Shown here: piece by piece, positions 1 through 8,755 of the stretch
How the letters are laid out: each line of letters opens with the position of its first letter
Numbering within the stretch: position 1 is the first letter of the stretch
NCBI GenBank assembly: GCA_027486345.1
Contig: JAIXPH010000064.1
Coordinates: forward strand, 36,650-100,649
DNA from: Paracoccaceae bacterium
GTDB lineage: Bacteria > Pseudomonadota > Alphaproteobacteria > Rhodobacterales > Rhodobacteraceae
Reading direction: 5' to 3'
DNA length: 64,000 nt
Notes under the pieces: generated by a model
The model's database searches: none
What the model saw: only the letters and a program-made list of their open reading frames with translations
Told to the model about the DNA's origin: nothing
Made by a program: the position numbers and the translations under genes

Positions 1-515
1 CACAGATGGGCATAGACGTGACCCATGCTTTCCGTCGCCTTCTTCGTCGCGGCATAGATCGTCAGTTGCGTGTCGGCCTTGTGCGTTTCGGCATAGGGCA
101 TCTCGGTGTTCGCGCCGTAAATCGAACTGGTCGAGGCCATCAGCAGATGCCCGACCTGAAGCCGCCGCGCCGCCTCCATCACGTTGAAGGTGCCGATCAC
201 ATTGCTGTCCAGATAGGCGCGCGGATTTTCAAGGCTGTAGCGCACCCCCGCTTGCGCAGCGAGGTGGATGATCACCTCTGGCGCGAAATCATCCGCCACC
301 TGATCGAACAGCCGCTGATCCTCCAGCATGCCTTCCGTGGCCGAAAATCCCGGAGTTTGCAGCAACATCGCATGGCGGCGCTGTTTCAGCGTGACGTCAT
401 AGTAGTCCGTCATGCCGTCATAGCCATGCACGCGGAAGCCTTCGGCCAGCAAGAGGCGGGCGAGATGAAAACCGATGAATCCGGCCGTGCCGGTGATCAG
501 AACCTTGCGAGTCAT
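1..515 (-). CDS. NAD-dependent nucleotide-sugar epimerase, C-terminus outside window
   Basis: The minus-strand frame begins at ATG 515 and runs off the left edge, so only about 171 N-terminal residues are seen. It opens with the Rossmann dinucleotide motif TGTAGFIG, followed by [11 protein letters not shown] and later ASTSSIYG, the extended-SDR pattern of UDP-glucuronate or UDP-glucose 4-epimerases. The family interconverts nucleotide sugars for capsule, exopolysaccharide or LPS in the cytoplasm. The start overlaps the phosphomannomutase stop in an ATGA, so the two are translationally coupled. The exact substrate cannot be told from this fragment; the [13 protein letters not shown] N-terminal segment favours a UDP-glucuronate epimerase. 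Confidence 0.88.
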   Translation of the reverse strand, partial: MTRKVLITGTAGFIGFHLARLLLAEGFRVHGYDGMTDYYDVTLKQRRHAMLLQTPGFSATEGMLEDQRLFDQVADDFAPEVIIHLAAQAGVRYSLENPRAYLDSNVIGTFNVMEAARRLQVGHLLMASTSSIYGANTEMPYAETHKADTQLTIYAATKKATESMGHVYAHL

Positions 516-1882
516 GCCGCAAACCGCCGTTTCAAAACGCCCAGGACCATGGCCAGCATCGCCCGCGCCTCGGCAGGTGCGTTGGCCTCCACATAAACCC
601 GAAACTCCGGCGCGTTGCCCGAAGGGCGCAAATGCAGCACGCGGCCCGAGGCACAGGTGACGCGCAGACCATCGGTCAGGTCTTGCGCGGCAGGAACCTC
701 CCCCACCTCGGCCAACAGGTCGGCCAAAGCGGCGGACTTTTCGACCAACCCCGCCAAGACAGCGGCAGAGCGGTCGGTCGGCACCTCCTCGATCCGGTCC
801 GTCGCGGTAACGCGCAGTGGCTCTGCCGCCACCAAGGCGGCAAGGCCCGTCCCCCGCGCGGCGACCAAGGGGGCGAGGATCGGCAACAGGCTGTCGCGCG
901 TCGCCAAAGGCGCCAGCGGCCCCGCGAGCATCGCCGGGAACCCCAAGAGGAACCCGCCGTTCGCCTCATAGCCCACCACCCGGCCCCCCACCGCCATCCC
1001 GGCAATGACGAAAGGCGAGCCGATCCGCGTGCGGATCACGCGGACGAAATGCCCTGACGCCTCAACCCCGGTGTTGGAACTGACCGGCGTCACCACGGTG
1101 TCCGCCCCCACCACCCGCGCGGTGATCTGGCCAAGGATATCGCCCGGCACCACGGCCCCGGTCGCATCCGCCACCAAGGGACGGTCGCCATCACCATCGG
1201 TCGAGACCAGCGCATCAAGTCCATGCGCGGCCACCCATCCGGCGATCTCGCTCCGCGCCCAATCCGGCACGGCCTCGGTATCCACGGGGATAAAGGCGTC
1301 GGACCGCCCGACCTCGACTACTGCCGCGCCGAGGCCCCGCAGCGCGTCGGCCAGCACGTCCCGACTGACGGCGGAATGGGACCAGACCCCGATCCGCAGC
1401 CCCGACAAGGCCCCTGCGCCAAAGGCCGTCCGATAGCGCGCCGCCCAATCCGCTCCGGCCGTGGTGTTGCGTGCCAAAGCCCCCTGCCCACCCCGCGCGG
1501 GACGTCCCAGCGCCGAGAGGATCGCCGCCTCATCCGCCTTGGTGATCTCTCCCCCCGGCAGGTAGAATTTCAACCCGTTGCGATCCGCCGGGATGTGGCT
1601 GCCGGTCACCATCACAGCCGCCGCCCCGGCGCCCATCGCGGCCAAGGCCAGCGCAGGGGTCGGCACTGCACCGCAATCGGTGACATCCACCCCTTCGCCC
1701 CGCGCCGCGGCGATCACAACATCGGCGAACATCGGAGACGACTCCCGCAGGTCGCGCCCGACGAACAGTCCCGTTCCCACCGGACAGGCATAAAGAAAGG
1801 CCCGGACATGATCCGCCACCAGATCAGGGGTCAATTCGACGACCAATCCCCGCAAACCGCTGGTCCCGAACTTCGGTGCCAT
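512..1882 (-). CDS. manB: Phosphomannomutase / phosphoglucomutase family protein
   Basis: A 456-residue alpha-D-phosphohexomutase, predicted to convert mannose-6-phosphate to mannose-1-phosphate, the substrate of ManC encoded divergently next door. Visible landmarks are the N-terminal KFGTSGLRG, the phosphoserine loop [15 protein letters not shown] (Ser near residue 95, in place of the commoner TASHNP), the metal-binding loop DGDGDRP (about 229-234) and a C-terminal phosphate-binding [11 protein letters not shown] chose ATG 1882, directly before KFGTSG; the long open frame upstream of it shows no family similarity. The gene is followed by the coupled epimerase. Length is normal for the family. 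Phosphoglucosamine or phosphoglucomutase activity is an alternative, but pairing with manC favours mannose. Confidence 0.9.
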   Translation of the reverse strand: MAPKFGTSGLRGLVVELTPDLVADHVRAFLYACPVGTGLFVGRDLRESSPMFADVVIAAARGEGVDVTDCGAVPTPALALAAMGAGAAAVMVTGSHIPADRNGLKFYLPGGEITKADEAAILSALGRPARGGQGALARNTTAGADWAARYRTAFGAGALSGLRIGVWSHSAVSRDVLADALRGLGAAVVEVGRSDAFIPVDTEAVPDWARSEIAGWVAAHGLDALVSTDGDGDRPLVADATGAVVPGDILGQITARVVGADTVVTPVSSNTGVEASGHFVRVIRTRIGSPFVIAGMAVGGRVVGYEANGGFLLGFPAMLAGPLAPLATRDSLLPILAPLVAARGTGLAALVAAEPLRVTATDRIEEVPTDRSAAVLAGLVEKSAALADLLAEVGEVPAAQDLTDGLRVTCASGRVLHLRPSGNAPEFRVYVEANAPAEARAMLAMVLGVLKRRFAA

Positions 1883-1914
1883 ACCCACTCCCCAGATGGA
1901 CAAGGCTGATCCCC

Positions 1915-1942
1915 TTGGCCCTGCACATGGAATGCGTATAGC
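1915..1942 (+). promoter_or_regulatory. Candidate manC promoter
   Basis: In the 96-bp gap between the divergent phosphomannomutase and manC starts, TTGGCC and TATAGC are 16 bp apart on the plus strand, about 37 bp before the manC ATG. This resembles a sigma-70 promoter. Pattern only. Confidence 0.35.
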
Positions 1943-1978
1943 CTGTGGCTTGCGTGTTGGGCAATCAGTCAGGGCATC

Positions 1979-3397
1979 ATGATTCATCCGGTTATTCTGT
2001 GTGGCGGGTCGGGCACCCGTCTTTGGCCTGTGTCCCGGCAAAGCTATCCCAAACAATTCACCAAACTCACGGGCGCGCGCAGCCTGTTCCAGACCTCGGC
2101 CCTGCGCTGCCGGGCGGAGGGCTTTGCCGCCCCCCTGATCATCACCGGAGATCCCTTCCGCTTCATCGTGATCGAACAATTGGCCGCCGTCGAAATCGCG
2201 CCGCAGGGCGTGATGATCGAACCGGCGCCGCGCAACACCGCGCCCGCAATCCTGGCCGCAGCACTGCATCTGGCGGCATGCGACCCGGATGCGGTGATGC
2301 TGGTGCTGCCATCGGACCATGTGATCCCGGATGCCGGGGCCTTCCGTCAAGCGGTGCAAAGCGCCCTGCCCCGCGCGCAGGCAGGCGACCTTGTCACCTT
2401 CGGCATCCAGCCGGACCGGGCGGAAACCGGCTATGGCTATCTGCGCCTGACCTCTGCGCTGCAGGGCACATCCGGGCCGCAGCCACTTGCCGCCTTTGTC
2501 GAAAAGCCGGATGCCATCCGCGCCGCCGCCATGCTGGCCGACGGGATGCATCTGTGGAACGCCGGGATCTTCCTCTTTTCCGCCCGCGCCATCCTTGACG
2601 CCTTTTCCACCCACGCGCCCGCGCTGATGCCAGCGGCCAGCGCGGCGGTCTTGGGCGCGAAGACCGATCTCGGCTTTACCCGTCTGGACCCGGCGCCTTG
2701 GGCCGATCTTCCCGACATTTCCGTCGATTACGCCATCATGGAAAAGGCCGCCAACCTTGCCGTCATGCCCTTCGCCGGGCGCTGGTCCGACCTCGGCGGG
2801 TGGGAGGCGGTCTGGCAAGAGCTTGGCCCCGACGCGGCGGGCAATGTCCTGTCCGACAGCGCCACCGCCATCGACTGCACCGACACCCTGCTGCGCTCCG
2901 AGGTGGAGGGGCTGCAACTCGTGGGAATCGGGCTTGAGAACATAATCGCCGTCGCCATGCCCGATGCCGTGCTGATCGCCCGCAAGGATCAATCCCAACG
3001 CGTCAAAGAGGCCGTCGCCGCGCTTAAGGCCAAGGGTGCCAAGCAGGCCACCGCCTTCGCCCGCGATTTCCGGCCCTGGGGCTGGTACGAAAGCCTCGCC
3101 CTTGGCCCGCGCTTTCAGGTCAAGCGCATCGTGGTCCATCCCGGCGCGGCCCTGTCGCTGCAATCGCATCACCACCGCTCTGAACATTGGGTCGTGGTCG
3201 AAGGCACCGCCAAGGTGACGGTGAACGACGAGGTGCGCCTGATCTCGGAAAACCAATCGGTGTACATCCCCTTGGGCGCGGTGCACCGGATGGAGAATCC
3301 GGGCAAACTGCCCATGGTGCTGATCGAGGTGCAGACCGGCAGCTATCTGGGCGAGGATGACATCGTGCGCTATCAGGACATCTACGCGCGCACCTGA
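1979..3397 (+). CDS. manC: Mannose-1-phosphate guanylyltransferase / mannose-6-phosphate isomerase
   Basis: A 472-residue bifunctional enzyme making GDP-mannose for surface polysaccharide. The N-terminal nucleotidyltransferase domain (about 1-280) has the pyrophosphorylase signature GGSGTRLWPVSR, then YPKQF, EPAPRNTAPAI, LPSDHVI and FVEKPD. The C-terminal cupin isomerase domain (about 350-472) has RPWGWYESL, the HHHRSEHWVVVEG metal-binding stretch and IPLGAVHRMENPG. The start ATG is the first codon of the conserved MIHPVILCGG. It is transcribed away from manB, and the pair supply successive steps of GDP-mannose synthesis. The next gene overlaps its stop by one base (TGATG). Length is typical of the two-domain family. 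Confidence 0.95.
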   Translation: MIHPVILCGGSGTRLWPVSRQSYPKQFTKLTGARSLFQTSALRCRAEGFAAPLIITGDPFRFIVIEQLAAVEIAPQGVMIEPAPRNTAPAILAAALHLAACDPDAVMLVLPSDHVIPDAGAFRQAVQSALPRAQAGDLVTFGIQPDRAETGYGYLRLTSALQGTSGPQPLAAFVEKPDAIRAAAMLADGMHLWNAGIFLFSARAILDAFSTHAPALMPAASAAVLGAKTDLGFTRLDPAPWADLPDISVDYAIMEKAANLAVMPFAGRWSDLGGWEAVWQELGPDAAGNVLSDSATAIDCTDTLLRSEVEGLQLVGIGLENIIAVAMPDAVLIARKDQSQRVKEAVAALKAKGAKQATAFARDFRPWGWYESLALGPRFQVKRIVVHPGAALSLQSHHHRSEHWVVVEGTAKVTVNDEVRLISENQSVYIPLGAVHRMENPGKLPMVLIEVQTGSYLGEDDIVRYQDIYART

Positions 3398-4191
3398 TGG
3401 ACACAGCGTTCTTCTTCGCGTCCAAGATCATATGGGCCGCGCTGCGCCCCGACAGCCTGCTGATGCTGCTTCTGGCCGCCAGTTGGCTGGTCTGGCACAG
3501 GCGGCCTCGACTGGCGCGCGGCGTGTTGGGGGCCACGGTGATTGCCATGGCGGTGATCGCGGCGTGGCCGGTGCAATCGCTGCTGTTCACCCCGCTCGAG
3601 GACCGCTTTCCCCCACCCGCCGTGCCGGAGGCGGTGGCGGGCATCATCGTCCTCGGCGGGGCAGAGCTTGCCGACCTGACCGCCGCGCGTGATCAGGTGC
3701 AACTGAACGCGGGGGCCGAACGGATCACGGCGGCGATGGCCCTTGCGCTGCAACATCCCACCGCCACGGTGATCTTCAGCGGCGGCAGCGGCAATCTGCG
3801 CGGCGGGGCGGCGGGGGCGGATGTGGCGCGGCGGGTCTTCGCCGACCTCGGCCTGTCCCCTGACCGCCTGAGGCTGGAGGCCGCCTCGCGCAACACCGCC
3901 GAAAACGCCGCCATGACGCGGGCCCTGTTGACGCCCGAGGCGGGGCAGCGGTGGCTTCTGGTCACTTCGGCCTATCACATGCCGCGTGCGGTTGCCGCCT
4001 TCTGCGCGGCGGGTTGGACGGGCCTGATCCCCTACCCGGTGGATTACCGCAGCCCCGGCGATGGCGCCGGCTGGCGGTTTTCGGAAAACGCCGATGCCTT
4101 GGCGACAGCCCTGCGCGAATGGATCGGCCTTGCCGCCTACCGCTTCACCGGGCGCGCAACTGCCCCCAGCCAAGACTGTCTTTCACCGTAA
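3397..4191 (+). CDS. YdcF/ElyC (DUF218) family membrane protein
   Basis: A 264-residue protein with two predicted N-terminal transmembrane segments (about 15-35 and 42-62), then a DUF218 Rossmann-like domain: IIVLGGAEL, IFSGGSGN, DRLRLEAASRNTAENA and LLVTSAYHMPRA. Family members such as E. coli ElyC and SanA are linked to envelope integrity and cell-wall carbon flow, but their reaction is not firmly known. The ATG overlaps the manC stop, so it is probably co-translated with manC, which fits a role in surface polysaccharide or envelope. It converges on the ABC permease gene to the right. Confidence 0.85.
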   Translation: MDTAFFFASKIIWAALRPDSLLMLLLAASWLVWHRRPRLARGVLGATVIAMAVIAAWPVQSLLFTPLEDRFPPPAVPEAVAGIIVLGGAELADLTAARDQVQLNAGAERITAAMALALQHPTATVIFSGGSGNLRGGAAGADVARRVFADLGLSPDRLRLEAASRNTAENAAMTRALLTPEAGQRWLLVTSAYHMPRAVAAFCAAGWTGLIPYPVDYRSPGDGAGWRFSENADALATALREWIGLAAYRFTGRATAPSQDCLSP

Positions 4192-4215
4192 CAAAAAAAG
4201 CGCCTCAGCGCCCCC

Positions 4216-4288
4216 CTTCCCCGTTGCTTAAATATCCCACGGGGGTGCGGGGGTGTGAAACCCCCGCTCCTGTCCGGTCAACCCGCGC
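4216..4288 (-). repeat. Dispersed hairpin repeat, copy A
   Basis: Read on the minus strand, this 73-bp unit begins GCGCGGGTTGACC, forms a GCGGGGG/CCCCCGC stem and ends with GGGATATTT then CAACGGGGAAG. It matches copy B (37896-37970) almost base for base, with only a few substitutions and single-base indels. It fills the gap between the convergent YdcF-like and ABC-permease genes. Function unknown; it could act as a bidirectional terminator or be a REP-like element. Confidence 0.85.
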
Positions 4289-4294
4289 GCGGGG

Positions 4295-5110
4295 TCACTC
4301 GTCGTCGCGCGACATGCCGGCCAGCATGATCCGCTCTTTGCGCCGCCGCGAGATTTCGTACCAGATCGCAATCAGCAAGGTGATCGAGATCATGATCAGG
4401 GCCAGCGCGTTGATCGTGGGCGTGATGCCCGACCGCACCTTGGAAAACACATAGACCGTCAGCGTATCCACCCCGCCGCGCGTGAACTGCGTGACATTGA
4501 AGTTTTCGATGGACTGGAAGAACGCCACGGCCCCCCCGGCCCCGATGGCGGGGTAAAGATGCGGCAGCAAGATCCGGCGCATGACCTGCGCATGGCTTGC
4601 CCCAAGGTCCAGCGCCGCCTCTTCCAGTGCGTTGTCAAAGGTCTGCAACCGCGCCAGAACCAGCAGCATCACCATGGCGGCAATGTAGCTGACCTGCCCC
4701 AGCACCGACAGATGCAGCCCCGGCGGCACGCCCAGCTTGTTCCACATCAGCAGGGTGGAAATGCCGATAACAGCGCCGGGGATCAGGATGGTCGAGATCA
4801 TCAACCCGTAGATCACCGTGCGAATCCGGCCCGAGATCGAGTTGATCAGGATCGCCGATGCCGTGCCGATGATGATCGAAATGACCGCCACCGCCAGCGC
4901 CACCACCATGGTGTTAAATAGTGCGACCCACATCCGCTCGTCCTGAAACAGGTCGTAGAACCAATGCAGGGTCCAACCGCGCCATGGCACGATGGAGGGC
5001 AGTTTGGAATCGTTGAACGCAGCCCCGGCCATGATCACCAAGGGGATGATCAGGTAGATCAGGAACGCGCCCATATAGAGGTGCGCCAGCGTCGTCCTCA
5101 GCTTGTGCAT
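4295..5110 (-). CDS. Polyamine-type ABC transporter permease (PotC-like)
   Basis: A 271-residue inner-membrane permease with about six transmembrane segments. The EAA loop EEAALDLGASHAQVMRRILLPHL, which contacts the ATPase, is clear at about 170-195. N- and C-terminal features match the PotC/PotI branch of the spermidine/putrescine family. It is the last gene of a four-gene minus-strand operon (binding protein, ATPase, PotB-like, PotC-like), 12 bp after the PotB-like stop. Substrate is inferred to be a polyamine or related compound; this family also imports opines, aminoalkylphosphonates and others, and no transported substrate can be read from the permease itself. Confidence 0.88.
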   Translation of the reverse strand: MHKLRTTLAHLYMGAFLIYLIIPLVIMAGAAFNDSKLPSIVPWRGWTLHWFYDLFQDERMWVALFNTMVVALAVAVISIIIGTASAILINSISGRIRTVIYGLMISTILIPGAVIGISTLLMWNKLGVPPGLHLSVLGQVSYIAAMVMLLVLARLQTFDNALEEAALDLGASHAQVMRRILLPHLYPAIGAGGAVAFFQSIENFNVTQFTRGGVDTLTVYVFSKVRSGITPTINALALIMISITLLIAIWYEISRRRKERIMLAGMSRDDE

Positions 5111-5122
5111 GGTCCCGCCCCC

Positions 5123-6046
5123 TTATTTCGCGATGTCTGACAGCTTCACGCGGAAAATCCACATGACCAAGCTGACAAAAGCGGTGCACAGGAACAACAG
5201 CAGGAAGGCATAGGCCGAGGCCGTGTTCCAATCCAGCGCGTCATTCATCCATTGCTGGATCGTCTGGGTGAACCATTGCGACGTGGTGGAGCCAAGGATC
5301 GACGGCACCAGAAGCGACCCCGCCGACAGCATGAACACCATGACCGCACCCGAGGCGATGCCCGGCTTGGAATGCGGCAAGACGATCCGCCAATGGATGC
5401 GCCAACGCGATGCACCCAGATCCTCGGCCGCCTCGATCTGGTTGGTGTCCAGCGACGAGATGGCATTATAGATCGGGAACAGCATGAACAGGATGTAGGT
5501 ATAGACCAACCCGATCAGCACCGCGTCATAGTCGGTGATCCAGCGCACCGGCTTGTCAATCAGAGACAGCGAAAGCAGCAGCGAGTTGAGCGGCCCCTTC
5601 AGCGCAAGGATGATCCACCACGCAAAGGCGCGCAGCACCTCGGACACCCAGAGCGGCACGAAGAGCAGAAGCAGAAGCGTCGGCACCGATTTCGGGTTGG
5701 CGATCTTGGCCAGATAAAAGGCGACAGGATAAGCCAGCACGAAACAGGCCAAGGTCACGGTCACCGAATACCAGATCGTCAGGAAAAAGGTCCGGATATG
5801 CACCGGCACCATGAAGGTCATGCCGAGGATCGTCGTCTCGACCGACCCGTCAAACACCTTGAGGTAGTTGTTAGGGGAATAGACATCCTTCGGTCCGCCC
5901 ATCTCGACCACCGGCAGATAGGGGCGAAAACTTGATTCAAACAGCGTTATGTTGGGGATGATGACCAGCATCAGCAGCCAGAAGGCCACCAGAAGCACCA
6001 TCAACCCGGTCAGTCCAACCCCGTAACGTCGGATCAGGTCTTGCAT
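5123..6046 (-). CDS. Polyamine-type ABC transporter permease (PotB-like)
   Basis: A 307-residue permease of the PotB/PotH type. A first transmembrane segment (about 14-36) precedes a long periplasmic loop (about 37-95), as is usual for PotB, then five further hydrophobic segments. The EAA motif is IEAAEDLGASRWRIHWRIVLPHSKPG. It should form the heterodimeric channel with the downstream PotC-like protein and couple to the ATPase encoded 12 bp upstream. Start is ATG 6046. Confidence 0.88.
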   Translation of the reverse strand: MQDLIRRYGVGLTGLMVLLVAFWLLMLVIIPNITLFESSFRPYLPVVEMGGPKDVYSPNNYLKVFDGSVETTILGMTFMVPVHIRTFFLTIWYSVTVTLACFVLAYPVAFYLAKIANPKSVPTLLLLLFVPLWVSEVLRAFAWWIILALKGPLNSLLLSLSLIDKPVRWITDYDAVLIGLVYTYILFMLFPIYNAISSLDTNQIEAAEDLGASRWRIHWRIVLPHSKPGIASGAVMVFMLSAGSLLVPSILGSTTSQWFTQTIQQWMNDALDWNTASAYAFLLLFLCTAFVSLVMWIFRVKLSDIAK

Positions 6047-6058
6047 CGCTTGCCCTCC

Positions 6059-7141
6059 TCAGCGCCGGGTTTCGGCGTCAGGCAGGATGGCGGCGCGGGC
6101 GGGATCAAAGGACATGAAGGCCGCCGAGCCGATGGCAGGCACCGTCGCCGCCCCGTCATTGCGGATTTCCGCAACCAGCGTCGTCCCCCCTGCGGCTTTG
6201 CCTTGGATCGAGATGAAGCTGCCCTCGAAGGACACTTCCGAAATCGTGACGGGGACAGAGTTTTCCGCCGCCGCCGTCAGGCTGATCGCGGTGTGTTCCG
6301 GGCGCACGAACAGCTTCACGCCCTTGCCCGTCGCCAGTGCGCCCAGACGCGCGCGGAAGGTGCCAAGCGCGGTCTCATAGCCCGCCATGCCATTGGCCGG
6401 ATTGACCACGGTGCCGTCAAAAATGTTGTTCTCGCCCACGAAAGAGGCGACGAAACCGTTGACCGGGTTGTTATAGATCTCCCGCGGATCGGCCACTTGC
6501 TGGATGCGGCCTTGGCTCATCACGCCAACACGGTCGGACATCGCCAAGGCCTCGCCCTGGTCGTGGGTGATGTAGATGAAGGTCACGCCGGTGCGCTTCT
6601 GGATGGCGCGCAACTCCGCCCGCATGTGCTGGCGCAGCTTCAGGTCCAGCGCCGACAGGGGTTCGTCCAACAGCATCACCGCCGGTTCCACCGCCAGCGC
6701 GCGGGCGATCGCCACACGTTGCCGTTGGCCGCCGGAAAGCTGGCTGGGGTATTTGTCCGCCGCACCCGGCAGATCGACCAGACGCAGCAATTCATCGGCC
6801 CGCGCCCGGCGCTTGGCCTTGTCCACGCCCCGCACCTCCAGCCCGAAGGCGATGTTTTCCCACACCGTCATCAAGGGGAACAGCGCAAGGTTCTGGAAGA
6901 TCAGCGCCGTGGGGCGCTGGTTCGGACGCTGCCCACGCACATCCTGCCCGCCGATGCGGATGATGCCTTGCGTGGGCTCGGTGAAGCCCGAGATCATCCG
7001 CAGGATCGTGGTCTTGCCGCAGCCCGAGGGGCCGAGGAAGGAAAAGAACTCTCCGGGCTTGATGGAGACGTTCACATGATCGACGGCACGGAAGTCGCCA
7101 AAGTCGCAGACTACGTTTTCAAGATCGATTCCGGCACTCAT
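6059..7141 (-). CDS. ABC transporter ATP-binding protein (PotA-like)
   Basis: A 360-residue ATPase energising the two permeases. Walker A GPSGCGKTT, Q-loop region IFQNLALFPLMTV, signature LSGGQRQRVAIARAL, Walker B VMLLDEPLSALD and switch H in YITHDQGEAL are all present, followed by a C-terminal TOBE-type domain (about 275-355). I chose ATG 7141, preceded by CAGGGGAACAG; an in-frame TTG at 7189 would add 16 residues lacking family similarity. The gene lies 193 bp after the binding-protein stop with a strong stem-loop between them. Confidence 0.9.
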   Translation of the reverse strand: MSAGIDLENVVCDFGDFRAVDHVNVSIKPGEFFSFLGPSGCGKTTILRMISGFTEPTQGIIRIGGQDVRGQRPNQRPTALIFQNLALFPLMTVWENIAFGLEVRGVDKAKRRARADELLRLVDLPGAADKYPSQLSGGQRQRVAIARALAVEPAVMLLDEPLSALDLKLRQHMRAELRAIQKRTGVTFIYITHDQGEALAMSDRVGVMSQGRIQQVADPREIYNNPVNGFVASFVGENNIFDGTVVNPANGMAGYETALGTFRARLGALATGKGVKLFVRPEHTAISLTAAAENSVPVTISEVSFEGSFISIQGKAAGGTTLVAEIRNDGAATVPAIGSAAFMSFDPARAAILPDAETRR

Positions 7142-7290
7142 CGGCCCTGTTCCCCTGAGGTCTTTTGTTCTTTTGTTATCGTCGGCCAAAGCCGCACGCA
7201 GGTCTAGCAGGCCTGCATGTCACTGCAAAGAATAGCGCCAGTTCCCTGCCGGCGGTTGGTCCAGAAGCGACGCGATGCCCATGAAATGGA

Positions 7291-7317
7291 CTCGCCGGGT
7301 CCGATGGACCCGGCGAG
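7291..7317 (-). other. Intercistronic stem-loop between binding-protein and ATPase genes
   Basis: CTCGCCGGGTCC, a GAT loop and GGACCCGGCGAG form a perfect 12-bp stem 18 bases after the binding-protein stop. There is no T-tract, so it is more likely a 3' mRNA-stabilising or attenuating structure that sets a higher binding-protein level than a full terminator. The rhaS-rhaT junction has a comparable hairpin. Confidence 0.7.
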
Positions 7318-7334
7318 CGCAAAGTTTCGGCAGA

Positions 7335-8444
7335 TCAGGCCGCTTTGTACTTGTCGGCATATTCCGCGCGCTTGGCGAGGAAGTCGGCCGACTGGTCCGG
7401 CCACCACCACAGATTGGCCAAGGCCGCATCGTTGAAGGTGCCGCTGTAGAAGGCCGACACTTCCGGGTCCATCAGCTCGGGTCCGCCCTTGCCGACCGGG
7501 TTCGCGCCGAACGCGGTCGCCCAGAGCGACGAACCTTCCGCCGTGGAAACCCACTTGGCGAATTCATGAGCCTGCTCGACGTTGGCGGCGTTGGCCATCA
7601 GGGTCAGACCCTGGTTCCAGGCGAAGGCGCCTTCTGCCGGGGCGACATAGCCGTAGTTGCCCTGCTTGCCCATGTTCATGCCGGTCGAATCCCAGCACAG
7701 GCCCAGCGTCGCGCCGTTGGCCAGGAAGCCAGCCTGCGCTTCGTTTTCGCCCGACCACCACTGGACCACGTTGCCCTTGGCCTTGATCGCCTCGGCCAGC
7801 GCAATGTCCCACAGTTCGGTCATCGCAGCCATGTCGGAGTAGCCATCCATCCACGGACGCGGCAGCTTGCCGGTCGCGTCCAGCCAACGGCCCATCGCGG
7901 CCAGCGCCGAGTGCGGACGCAGCACGACCTGGTTGGCCGGGTCGAACAGCGCACCCAGCGAGGGGGCCTCGCCCAGCGTGGCATTGTCCTTGTCCACGAC
8001 CAGCGCTTCGGTGCCCCAGACGGACAGAACGATCAGGCGCTTGCCGTCAATCGTCGAACGCTCACCGATGGAGCCATCGGCCATGCCGGGCAGGTAGTTG
8101 TCGAGCGCCAGCTTGGAGGTGTCCCAGCCCTGAACCAGACCGTTGGAATTCCAAGCGGCGATGCGGTCCACGGTCGGTTCATAGATGTCCATGCCGCCGG
8201 TCGAGATCATCGCCTTGGCTTCGGCGAACATGTCGTCCTGGCTCGGCATCTCTTTGAAGTTCACCTTGATGCCGGTGGCCGCTTCAAACGCCGGGATGAC
8301 CTTTTCAGCCATGCCCGGATAGCCGGCCCAGCCGGTGAAGTTCAGCTCGCCCGAAGAGGCCAGCGCCTTCTTCGAGATGATCGCCGGAGCGGCCAGCGCG
8401 CCGAGCATGAGGGCAGAGCCCTTGAGCACCGAGCGGCGGTTCAT
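7335..8444 (-). CDS. Periplasmic substrate-binding protein of polyamine-type ABC transporter
   Basis: A 369-residue extracellular solute-binding protein of the PotD/PotF family (family 1 fold). The N-terminus MNRRSVLKGSALMLGALAAPAII carries a twin-arginine-like RR motif and a hydrophobic core, with likely cleavage after KKALA (about residue 29). The mature part has the family opening ELNFTGWAGYPGMAEKVIPAFEAATG. I chose ATG 8444; the open frame extends upstream without a signal-like or conserved sequence. It is first in the operon with the ATPase and two permeases. Ligand is inferred only from family, and the proximity to rhamnose genes is probably coincidental since that sugar has its own importer. 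Confidence 0.88.
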   Translation of the reverse strand: MNRRSVLKGSALMLGALAAPAIISKKALASSGELNFTGWAGYPGMAEKVIPAFEAATGIKVNFKEMPSQDDMFAEAKAMISTGGMDIYEPTVDRIAAWNSNGLVQGWDTSKLALDNYLPGMADGSIGERSTIDGKRLIVLSVWGTEALVVDKDNATLGEAPSLGALFDPANQVVLRPHSALAAMGRWLDATGKLPRPWMDGYSDMAAMTELWDIALAEAIKAKGNVVQWWSGENEAQAGFLANGATLGLCWDSTGMNMGKQGNYGYVAPAEGAFAWNQGLTLMANAANVEQAHEFAKWVSTAEGSSLWATAFGANPVGKGGPELMDPEVSAFYSGTFNDAALANLWWWPDQSADFLAKRAEYADKYKAA

Positions 8445-8568
8445 CAGAAGTTCTTTTTTCAAGTCAGTCTCCCGGTTTATTGCGCTTTCGGCGCTAAGTC
8501 TGCTGCGGTTCCATGACTGCCGTATGACACTGGCAATCGGAACGCTGGCGCGTTCTTTCGTGGCCAAA

Positions 8569-8623
8569 CTCTATGCGGCAGGCGTTTGTGACGTCAAACG
8601 AATCTGATTGTCTGGTCAGACAA
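8569..8623 (-). promoter_or_regulatory. Candidate promoter and palindromic operator of the ABC operon
   Basis: In the 311-bp gap (8445-8755) upstream of the binding-protein gene, the near-palindrome TTGTCTGGTCAGACAA lies at 8608-8623. It resembles sites of GntR-family regulators. Just downstream on the minus strand are TTGACG (8597-8592) and, 17 bp on, a weak ATAGAG. The rest of the gap holds the rhaI terminator and no credible gene. Confidence 0.4.
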
Positions 8624-8689
8624 GAAAAGAACTTCTTCGTCGCGATGGGGGATAATGCCCGAAAACGCCCCTGCAGGGCGGCTGGAGCC

Positions 8690-8729
8690 TGCAAAAGAAA
8701 CAGGCGGCACAATCCGTGATTGCGCCGCC
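8690..8729 (-). terminator. Rho-independent terminator after rhaI
   Basis: On the minus strand, 27 bases after the rhaI stop, GGCGGC-G-CAATC pairs with GATTG-T-GCCGCC around a 3-base loop (8703-8729) and is followed by TGTTTCTTTT. Confidence 0.75.
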
Positions 8730-8755
8730 CGGATCGACAAAAGATGGATCGCGGA

